Shown piece by piece: positions 1 through 5,326 of a DNA stretch of 8,849 bases (positions are counted from its first letter, which is position 1; each line of letters starts with the position of its first letter). The translations under genes and the position numbers were made by a program. Source of the DNA: Actinomycetes bacterium (GTDB lineage: Bacteria > Actinomycetota > Actinomycetes > Propionibacteriales > Nocardioidaceae). The notes under the pieces were generated by a model that worked only from the letters and a program-made list of their open reading frames with translations, was not told where the DNA came from and ran no database searches. The stretch is taken from the NCBI GenBank assembly GCA_023252095.1, contig JAHEXN010000129.1, forward strand, positions 1-8,849, read 5' to 3'.

Positions 1-1524
1 TCGCAGATGAAGGATGCACAGGGCGAGCAGCTCTCGATCAAGCTCGCTGGTGACGCCGCCGACGGCCGTGCGGTCGAGTTCACCGCGTCGGGCCGCACCA
101 TCACGTTCCACGGCTTCCTCAAGGCGTACGTCGAGACGCACGAGGACCCCACGGCCCAGGGCGACGACCAGCAGACCAAGCTGCCGAACCTGGCCGAGGG
201 CGACACCGTCCTGGCGCACGAGCTCGTGCCGAGCGGTCACGAGACCAAGCCGCCCGCGCGCTACACCGAGGCCAGCCTGATCAAGGAGCTCGAGGAGCGC
301 GAGATCGGTCGCCCCTCGACGTACGCCTCGATCATCAACACGATCCAGAACCGCGGCTACGTCTACAAGAAGGGCACCGCGCTGGTGCCGGCGTGGATCG
401 CCTTCAGCGTCGTGCGCCTCATGGAGCAGCACTTCAGCCGCCTGGTCGACTACTCGTTCACGGCGCAGCTCGAGGGCGTGCTCGACGAGGTCGCGCACGG
501 TCGCGAGGACCGCCTGAAGGTCCTGCAGGGCTTCTGGTCCGGCGACAACGAGGGCGACACGGGCCTCAAGAAGCTCGTCGAGAACCTGCCCGACATCGAT
601 GCCCGTGGCCTGGCCACGTTCGATCTCGGCGAGGGTGTCGCGGTGCGCGTCGGCCGGTACGGGCCCTACGTGGAGGGCCCGCCCATGGTGCCCGGCGACG
701 GTGGCACCGAGGTGCCCACCCGCGCCAACGTGCCCGAGGACCTGCCGCCGGACGAGCTCACGCTCGACGCGGCCCGCGAGCTCCTCCAGAACCCCGCCGG
801 CCAGGAGAAGCACCTCGGCACGCACCCGGAGACGGGGCTCGACGTCGTGGCCCGCAACGGTCGCTACGGCCCGTACGTCGTGGAGTCGTTGCCCGACGGC
901 TCGCCGAAGTCGGCCAAGCCGCGCACGTCGAGCCTGTTCAAGTCGATGGACCTCGACTCGCTCTCGCTCGACGACGCGGTCAAGCTCCTCACGTTGCCCC
1001 GCGTCGTCGGCACGGGCGAGGACGGCGAGGAGATCACGGCGCAGAACGGTCGCTACGGGCCGTACCTCAAGAAGGGCACCGACTCCCGGTCGATCGAGAC
1101 CGAGGAGCAGCTGCTGACCCTGACCGAGGCCGAGGCCCGCGTCATCTACTCGCAGCCGAAGACCTACGGCCGTCGCGCCGCGGCCGCCCCGCTCAAGGAG
1201 CTGGGGGTCGACCCCGTCAGCGAGAAGCCGATCGTCGTGAAGGACGGCCGGTTCGGCCCGTACGTCACCGACGGCGACCACAACGCGAGCCTGCGCAAGG
1301 ACGACGACGTCGCCACGATCACTCCCGAGCGCGCGCACGAGCTCCTCGCTGAGCGTCGCGCGAAGGCACCGGCCAAGAAGGGCGCGAAGAAGGCTGCCAA
1401 GAAGGCGCCGGCGAAGAAGACCACGGCGAAGAAGACGGCCGCGAAGAAGACCGCGGCGAAGAAGACGGCCGCCAAGAAGACCGGCACCTCCGCCAAGAAG
1501 GCTCCGGCGAAGAAGGCGGAGTAG
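1..1524 (+). CDS. topA: DNA topoisomerase I (type IA), C-terminal part, 5'-truncated by the window
   Basis: Relaxes negatively supercoiled DNA by single-strand breakage and passage. The frame is already open at base 1, so the gene starts outside the window and the Met at base 7 is internal. Of 507 visible codons, about 87-108 carry the conserved type IA segment RYTEASLIKELEE followed by GRPSTYASI. The N-terminal Toprim domain is not seen, and I identified no catalytic-tyrosine motif in the visible part, so it is presumably upstream. Four C-terminal topoisomerase repeats follow, each with G-R-Y/F-G-P-Y, at bases about 652, 859, 1048 and 1246. The end is a lysine/alanine tail (bases 1369-1524), as in mycobacterial and Streptomyces TopA, where such tails contact DNA and support processivity. 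It ends at TAG 1522-1524. Family assignment is very secure. Confidence 0.97.
   Translation, partial: SQMKDAQGEQLSIKLAGDAADGRAVEFTASGRTITFHGFLKAYVETHEDPTAQGDDQQTKLPNLAEGDTVLAHELVPSGHETKPPARYTEASLIKELEEREIGRPSTYASIINTIQNRGYVYKKGTALVPAWIAFSVVRLMEQHFSRLVDYSFTAQLEGVLDEVAHGREDRLKVLQGFWSGDNEGDTGLKKLVENLPDIDARGLATFDLGEGVAVRVGRYGPYVEGPPMVPGDGGTEVPTRANVPEDLPPDELTLDAARELLQNPAGQEKHLGTHPETGLDVVARNGRYGPYVVESLPDGSPKSAKPRTSSLFKSMDLDSLSLDDAVKLLTLPRVVGTGEDGEEITAQNGRYGPYLKKGTDSRSIETEEQLLTLTEAEARVIYSQPKTYGRRAAAAPLKELGVDPVSEKPIVVKDGRFGPYVTDGDHNASLRKDDDVATITPERAHELLAERRAKAPAKKGAKKAAKKAPAKKTTAKKTAAKKTAAKKTAAKKTGTSAKKAPAKKAE
1411..1485 (+). repeat. Five tandem 15-bp units coding the AKKTA tail of TopA
   Basis: Five consecutive in-frame 15-bp units start at 1411, 1426, 1441, 1456 and 1471. 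Each encodes AKKT plus A, T or G. The units share the core GCGAAGAAGAC and differ mainly at their last bases. The repeat lies in the basic C-terminal tail, where copy number can change without shifting the frame. Confidence 0.9.
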
Positions 1525-1538
1525 CTTTCGGTTTGCCG

Positions 1539-1551
1539 GGCGGTCTCCGCC
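1539..1551. other. Small inverted repeat after topA
   Basis: GGCGG (1539-1543) and CCGCC (1547-1551) pair around a 3-nt loop, 15 nt after the topA stop codon. It is short and has no T tract. It may contribute to termination together with the larger hairpin just downstream. Confidence 0.3.
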
Positions 1552-1560
1552 GGGTGGACG

Positions 1561-1608
1561 GAGGATGATGCTTCGTGGTTGCTGGGGCAGCCCGAAAGCA
1601 TCATCCTT
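1561..1608. terminator. 12-bp hairpin downstream of topA, probable terminator
   Basis: Bases 1562-1573 (AGGATGATGCTT) are perfectly complementary to 1596-1607, with a further G-T pair at 1561/1608. Inside the 22-nt loop, GCTG (1581-1584) pairs with CAGC (1588-1591), extended by GG/CC across a 2-nt bulge. The stem is unusually AT-rich for this sequence. No T run follows, which is common for actinobacterial terminators, but it leaves the function inferred. The rest of 1609-1690 shows only a weak GGTCCG/CGGACC pair (1643-1663). Confidence 0.55.
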
Positions 1609-1691
1609 GGTCCGCCCGCCCCGCTCGTGGTCCGTGGCCGCTGGTCCGTCGCCACCGCGGACCGCGGGCTGACGAGGGAGACCGATCCCGC

Positions 1692-1697
1692 CATACT
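1692..1697 (+). promoter_or_regulatory. -10-like hexamer of the hydrolase gene
   Basis: CATACT matches TATAAT at four of six positions and ends exactly 6 nt before the ATG at 1704. That would put the transcript start at or next to the start codon, giving a leaderless mRNA. No clear Shine-Dalgarno is positioned before this ATG, which agrees. No convincing -35 was found. Confidence 0.5.
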
Positions 1698-1703
1698 CAC
1701 GGG

Positions 1704-2552
1704 ATGAGCGCCCCGACCGACCGCATCACGAGCTACTCCCACGACGGCCTGACCTTCGACGTCGTCGACTCCGGCCCGATCGACGGTGACGTCGTCGTGC
1801 TGCTGCACGGGTTCCCGGAGCGGGCGTCGTCGTGGGACGCGGTCTCGGCTCGGCTCCAGGCCGAGGGGTACCGCACGCTCGCGCCCGACCAGCGCGGCTA
1901 CTCGCCCGGTGCCCGCCCGCGGGGCCGTCGCGCCTACCGGGTCGACCTCCTCGTGGCCGACGTCGCCGCACTCGTGGAGCGGACCGGGGGCCCGGCGCAC
2001 GTGGTCGGCCACGACTGGGGAGCCATGGTCGCCTGGTCGTTGGCGACGGCGCGTCCCGAGCTGGTGCGCAGCCTCACGGCGCTGTCCGTGCCGCATCCCT
2101 CGGCGTTCCTGCACGCGCTCACCCGCTCCGTCCAGGGCCTGAAGTCGTGGTACATGCTCGCGTTCCAGATCCCGTTCCTGCCCGAGCTCGTGATGAGCCG
2201 GCGCTGGGCGATCAACCGACGGGTCATGCGCCGCACGGGCATGGACGATGCCGGCGTCGACCGCTTCCGGTCCGGGATCCTCGACCACGGCGCCCTCCGC
2301 GGTGGGCTCGGCTGGTACCGCGCGATGCCGTTCCTGGACCGCTCCGCTCCCACCCGCGTCACGGTCCCCACGACGATGGTGTGGAGCGACCGCGACCTCT
2401 TCATCGGCCGGGCGTCCGTCGAGGGCAGCGCCCGGTTCGTGGACGCGCCGTACGAGCTCGTGGTCCTGCCGGGCGTGAGCCACTGGATCCCCACCGAGGC
2501 GCCGAGGGACGCGGCCGCCGCGATCCTCGACCGCGTCATGTCGGTCGGCTGA
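1704..2552 (+). CDS. Alpha/beta hydrolase, epoxide hydrolase-like
   Basis: A 282-residue single-domain alpha/beta hydrolase. The oxyanion-hole motif HGFPE is at residues 35-39. The nucleophile elbow is GHDWG with Asp104 as nucleophile, the arrangement of epoxide hydrolases and haloalkane dehalogenases rather than serine esterases. The likely charge-relay acid is Asp231 in WSDRDLF and the catalytic base is His260 in GVSHW. A helical cap lies between (about residues 130-215). No signal peptide is seen, so it is probably cytosolic. The frame is open upstream to 1575, but ATG 1704 is preferred: the conserved domain begins at residue about 8 and a -10-like box sits 6 nt before it. It stands alone between topA and the deaminase unit. 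The substrate is unknown; epoxide hydrolysis is inferred from the nucleophile type. Confidence 0.85.
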   Translation: MSAPTDRITSYSHDGLTFDVVDSGPIDGDVVVLLHGFPERASSWDAVSARLQAEGYRTLAPDQRGYSPGARPRGRRAYRVDLLVADVAALVERTGGPAHVVGHDWGAMVAWSLATARPELVRSLTALSVPHPSAFLHALTRSVQGLKSWYMLAFQIPFLPELVMSRRWAINRRVMRRTGMDDAGVDRFRSGILDHGALRGGLGWYRAMPFLDRSAPTRVTVPTTMVWSDRDLFIGRASVEGSARFVDAPYELVVLPGVSHWIPTEAPRDAAAAILDRVMSVG

Positions 2553-2569
2553 CCGCTCCCGGGCGGCCC

Positions 2570-2598
2570 TCGACGGCCGGCGGCCGCGTTGCTAGCGT
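2570..2598 (+). promoter_or_regulatory. Promoter of the SAH riboswitch-deaminase unit
   Basis: TCGACG (2570-2575, four of six matches to TTGACA) and TAGCGT (2593-2598, fitting actinobacterial TANNNT) are separated by 17 nt. A transcript would start near 2604-2607, just ahead of the riboswitch P1 stem. Unlike other promoters in this window, it leaves a leader of about 90 nt, consistent with leader-based control. Confidence 0.6.
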
Positions 2599-2607
2599 GA
2601 CCACCAC

Positions 2608-2676
2608 GGTCGACGAGAGGCGCTGCGACGGGCTGGGCCCGCCACGCTCGTCGGCCCGCAGGACGCAAGGGCGCCT
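2608..2676 (+). promoter_or_regulatory. S-adenosylhomocysteine (SAH) riboswitch aptamer
   Basis: The structure reads directly from the sequence. P1 is CGACGAG (2611-2617) with CUCGUCG (2647-2653), extendable outward by U-G, G-C and G-C. P2 is CGGGC (2629-2633) with GCCCG (2637-2641) around a UGG loop. The H-type pseudoknot is AGGCGC (2618-2623) with GCGCCU (2671-2676), six perfect pairs. Segments resembling the SAH riboswitch core as I recall it are present: P1 followed at once by the 5' pseudoknot strand and UGCGAC, GCCACGCUCG across P2/P1, and GCAAGG immediately before the 3' pseudoknot strand. The known class senses SAH, discriminates against SAM, and usually switches on SAH-recycling genes (ahcY, metH). 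Here the downstream gene is an adenosine deaminase-family enzyme. I matched the consensus from memory; a covariance-model search was not possible. Confidence 0.88.
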
Positions 2677-2690
2677 CCCACCCAGGAGGT
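2674..2690 (+). promoter_or_regulatory. Riboswitch expression platform: Shine-Dalgarno with overlapping anti-SD
   Basis: AGGAGGT (2684-2690) is a near-perfect ribosome binding site. CCTCC (2674-2678) can pair with GGAGG (2685-2689) across a 6-nt loop and hide it. The bases 2674-2676 are also needed for the 3' strand of the aptamer pseudoknot, so the two structures exclude each other. Ligand-stabilised pseudoknot should therefore free the SD: a translational ON switch, the direction known for SAH riboswitches. Confidence 0.75.
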
Positions 2691-2694
2691 CGCC

Positions 2695-3732
2695 ACGACG
2701 CCCACGCCCCCCGCTCTGACCGAGCTGATCGCCGCCCTGCCGAAGGCCGAGCTCCACGTGCACCACGTCGGCTCGGCCAGCCCCGCGACGGTCGCGCGCC
2801 TCGCCGCCCGTCACGAGGGATCGAGTCCGGTCCCCGCTGATCCCGAGCGGCTGGCCGAGTACTTCACGTTCACCGACTTCGCTCACTTCATCGAGGTCTA
2901 CCTGTCGGTCGTCGACCTGATCCGCACCCCGGACGACGTCGCGACCCTGACGTACGACATCGGCGCCGACCTCGCCCGGCAGAACGTCCGGTACGCCGAG
3001 CTCACCGTGACGCCGTACACCTCGGTCGTCCGCGGCATCTCCGCCGAGGCGTTCTGCGAGGCGATCGAGGACGCGCGGCACCGGGTCGCCCGCGACCACG
3101 GCACGCAGCTGCGGTGGATCTTCGACGTCCCGGGGGAGTCGGGTCTCCCCGCGGCCGACGCGACGCTCGCGATCGCCCTCGGACAGCGACCCGACGGCCT
3201 GGTCGGCTTCGGGCTCGGCGGACCCGAGGTCGGCGTGCCGCGCCCGCAGTTCGCGCCCCACTTCGCCGCCGCGCGTGCGGCGGGTCTGCGCAGCGTGCCG
3301 CACGCGGGGGAGACCACGGGCCCGCAGACGATCTGGGACGCGCTGGAGCACCTCGGTGCGGAGCGCATCGGTCACGGCATCGCGGCCGCGCAGGACGAGG
3401 CCCTGATGGCCCACCTCGCGGAGCACCGGATCGCGCTGGAGGTCTGCCCCACGTCCAACATCTGCACGGGAGCGGTCGCGAGCCTGGCCGAGCACCCGCT
3501 CCCGCAGCTCGTCGCCGCCGGTGTGCCCGTCACGATCGCGTCGGACGACCCACCGATGTTCTCCACGACGCTGCTGCAGGAGTACGAGGTCGCGGCCGAC
3601 CTGCTGCAGCTCGACGCCGCAGGTGTCACCGAGCTCGTGCGTCAGTCGGTGCGCTTCTCGTTCCAGACCGACGCCGAGAAGACCGCCCTGCTCGCCGAGA
3701 TCGACGCGATGGGGAGTCGTCCCCAGGGGTGA
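2695..3732 (+). CDS. Adenosine deaminase-family enzyme, non-AUG start, under an SAH riboswitch
   Basis: An amidohydrolase-fold purine deaminase of about 345 residues, the usual length. Counting from ACG 2695, the metal-binding HVH is at residues 21-23, HAGE at 203-206 (Zn-binding His and catalytic Glu), the GHG histidine at 227, LEVCPTSN shortly after, and SDDP at 283-286 (metal-binding Asp). The family converts adenosine to inosine plus ammonia; relatives deaminate SAH, methylthioadenosine or aminodeoxyfutalosine, so the substrate is open. The frame is open from 2596 with no ATG, GTG or TTG until GTG 2758. That codon is the V of HVH and would delete the first metal ligand, so it cannot be the start. 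AGGAGGT lies 5 or 8 nt before two consecutive ACG codons (2695, 2698), making ACG initiation (or a base error in an ATG) most likely. The leader suggests a role in clearing SAH or its adenosine product. Confidence 0.88.
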   Translation, partial: TTPTPPALTELIAALPKAELHVHHVGSASPATVARLAARHEGSSPVPADPERLAEYFTFTDFAHFIEVYLSVVDLIRTPDDVATLTYDIGADLARQNVRYAELTVTPYTSVVRGISAEAFCEAIEDARHRVARDHGTQLRWIFDVPGESGLPAADATLAIALGQRPDGLVGFGLGGPEVGVPRPQFAPHFAAARAAGLRSVPHAGETTGPQTIWDALEHLGAERIGHGIAAAQDEALMAHLAEHRIALEVCPTSNICTGAVASLAEHPLPQLVAAGVPVTIASDDPPMFSTTLLQEYEVAADLLQLDAAGVTELVRQSVRFSFQTDAEKTALLAEIDAMGSRPQG

Positions 3733-3748
3733 ACGGAGCATCCTCGCC

Positions 3749-3754
3749 TAGGGT
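3749..3754 (+). promoter_or_regulatory. -10 box of the lipoprotein gene
   Basis: TAGGGT fits TANNNT and ends 6 nt before ATG 3761, predicting a leaderless transcript. It lies in the 28-nt gap after the deaminase stop, so the lipoprotein gene has its own start even if deaminase transcripts read through. Confidence 0.6.
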
Positions 3755-3760
3755 CGGGGC

Positions 3761-4630
3761 ATGCGACGAACTGCAGCGGCACTCGGGGTCGTCCTGCTCG
3801 TGGCCCTGCTGCCGGCGTGTGGGGACGTCAACAAGGGCACGGCCTTTGCGTCCGAGTTCCAGGCGTTCCTCGACGATCGCGAGAACCTGGAGTCGGCAGA
3901 AGCGACCGGCACCAATCCGTTGCCGTGGTCAGGGTCGGGCGACGTCTCGGTCCAGGTCGTGGCCGGCCTGAGCGACGACGAGATCGTCGACGAGGTCTGG
4001 GAGATCACGGCCCACGAGGTCGAGAACCAGGTGCGGTACGACCTCGAGGTGAGGTTCTCGACGCAGACCGCCGGAGGTGACCCGGCCCTTGCCGCGTTCC
4101 ACGTCGGTGTGCCCGCGCCTGCTCCTGCGGAGGACGAGGCCGACCTGCGCGCCGAGATCGAGCGTCGCCTCGAGCTCGCGCGCACGATCGTGGGGTTCGG
4201 CATCGGGGAGACCGAGGCCTCGGCCGGCCCCAGCGACTTCCGGCTGCGGTCCGCGGGCGACGCCGTGACGGTGGCTGAGAGCCTCTGCAACGACACCGGT
4301 CTCGAGCGGGTCATCGACTCCTTCGTGCTCGACGGCCCCTCGTCGACCGGCACGGTCCCGGACGACACGCTCGAGGAGCCCTCAGAATCGAGTGGGCCGG
4401 GCAGCCAGGTCACGCTCGAGGACGCCGGGGACTGCTCCTGGGTTCCCGACGTCGCCGAGGTGCTGGCGCTCGTGAGCGCCGCTGGCCCGGTCGCGTCTTA
4501 CAGCGCGAGTCGCCCGGCCTACCAGGACGTGACCAGGCTCCAGGTCACGCTCGACCCCGGTGTGCCGGCCGACCTGGCCGCCGCCGAGGCCCGGGCGCGT
4601 GAGCTCGGCCTCGACCTGCGCACGTCCTAG
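3761..4630 (+). CDS. Predicted lipoprotein of unknown function
   Basis: 289 residues that I do not recognise. The N-terminus is a classic lipoprotein signal: RR at 2-3, a hydrophobic run at 5-17 and the lipobox LPAC with Cys20, so lipidation and anchoring on the outer face of the membrane are expected. The mature part is acidic. It has a proline/alanine stretch near residues 118-123, then a likely helix rich in Glu, Arg and Leu (about 125-143). A Ser/Thr/Pro-rich linker lies around 195-217. The last 30 residues (TLDPGVPADLAAAEARAREL) look like a helix. Two cysteines, in SLCNDT and DCSW, could form a disulfide outside the cell. No catalytic motif is visible. The start is fixed by the signal peptide and the -10 box 6 nt upstream. 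The downstream neighbour is tmk, 45 nt away with its own promoter. Confidence 0.82.
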   Translation: MRRTAAALGVVLLVALLPACGDVNKGTAFASEFQAFLDDRENLESAEATGTNPLPWSGSGDVSVQVVAGLSDDEIVDEVWEITAHEVENQVRYDLEVRFSTQTAGGDPALAAFHVGVPAPAPAEDEADLRAEIERRLELARTIVGFGIGETEASAGPSDFRLRSAGDAVTVAESLCNDTGLERVIDSFVLDGPSSTGTVPDDTLEEPSESSGPGSQVTLEDAGDCSWVPDVAEVLALVSAAGPVASYSASRPAYQDVTRLQVTLDPGVPADLAAAEARARELGLDLRTS

Positions 4631-4663
4631 GGCCGGGCTCGTCCTCTCGTGGGCGCGAGCCAC

Positions 4664-4669
4664 TAGGCT
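4664..4669 (+). promoter_or_regulatory. -10 box of tmk-holB
   Basis: TAGGCT fits TANNNT and ends 6 nt before the tmk ATG at 4676. There is no Shine-Dalgarno in the gap, so leaderless translation of tmk is likely, with holB then translated by coupling. An upstream GGCTCG/CGAGCC pair (4636-4661) could be a weak hairpin after the lipoprotein gene. Confidence 0.6.
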
Positions 4670-4675
4670 CCCGGC

Positions 4676-5326
4676 ATGGCACCTGACTCCGGCACCGGGT
4701 TCTTCCTCGTGCTCGAGGGCGGCGAGGGTGGCGGCAAGTCCACCCAGGCCGGTCTCGTGGTGCAGTGGTTGCGGGAGCAGGGCCGCACGGTCCTGCAGAC
4801 GCGCCAGCCGGGCGGCACCCCCGTCGGGTCCCGCCTGCGCGAGATCCTGCTCGATCCCGCTACGGGTGCCCTGGACCCCCGCACCGAGTCGCTCGTGTAC
4901 GCCGCCGACAAGGCTGAGCACGTCGCCACCGTCATCGCGCCGGCCCTGATGCGCGGCGAGGTCGTGGTGTGCGACCGCTACGTCGACTCCACCCTCGCCT
5001 ACCAGGGCGCGGGCCGGGCCATCGACGCGTCCGAGCTCGCTCGGGTCGCAGCCTGGGCCACGGGCGACCGCCGTCCGCACCTCACGGTCGTCCTCGACAT
5101 CGACCCGGAGGTCGGTCTGGTCCGCGCCGGGCGCGCAGGCGACGGCCACGACCGCATCGAGGCCGAGCCGCTGGAGTTCCACCGGCGCGTGCGGCAGCAC
5201 TTCCTCGACCTCGCGGCCGCCCGCCCGGCCGAGTACCTCGTCGTTGACGCCGACCGCGACCCCGCGACGGTCCACGCCGATGTCCGCGAGGCGCTCGAAG
5301 CTCGTCTCGCGGCGGTGGCGACATGA
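4676..5326 (+). CDS. tmk: Thymidylate kinase (dTMP kinase)
   Basis: Phosphorylates dTMP to dTDP with ATP, an essential step of dTTP supply in the cytosol. The 216 residues match the usual stand-alone length. The P-loop is GGEGGGKST at residues 15-23. The DRY motif is at 100-102 in CDRYVDSTLAYQG. The LID region is at about 150-173 with R-A-G-x5-HDRIEAE and FHRRVR. The normally conserved TREPGGT reads TRQPGGT (42-48), a Glu-to-Gln change at the residue before the proline. No membrane transporter domain is fused, unlike some actinobacterial Tmk proteins. The stop codon overlaps the holB start by 4 bp (ATGA), so the two genes form one translationally coupled operon. Confidence 0.95.
   Translation: MAPDSGTGFFLVLEGGEGGGKSTQAGLVVQWLREQGRTVLQTRQPGGTPVGSRLREILLDPATGALDPRTESLVYAADKAEHVATVIAPALMRGEVVVCDRYVDSTLAYQGAGRAIDASELARVAAWATGDRRPHLTVVLDIDPEVGLVRAGRAGDGHDRIEAEPLEFHRRVRQHFLDLAAARPAEYLVVDADRDPATVHADVREALEARLAAVAT

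Noticed and set aside
1575..1703. N-terminal extension of the hydrolase from an upstream GTG at 1575
   Set aside because: The added 43 residues are Arg/Pro-rich, overlap the hairpin at 1561-1608 and have no ribosome site; ATG 1704 has the -10 box and the domain begins right after it.
1164..2483. Long open frame on the minus strand (439 codons) across the end of topA and the hydrolase
   Set aside because: It lies opposite two well-supported genes, has low-complexity Arg/Ala/Val-rich content and no recognisable motif; part of it is the antisense of the Lys repeat.
2758..3732. Deaminase starting at GTG 2758
   Set aside because: This start removes the first His of the HVH metal site and the preceding conserved LPKAEL segment, and it has no Shine-Dalgarno nearby.
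4636..4661. GGCTCG/CGAGCC hairpin after the lipoprotein gene as a terminator
   Set aside because: Only 6 bp with a 14-nt loop and no T tract; pairs of this size are expected by chance at this GC content.
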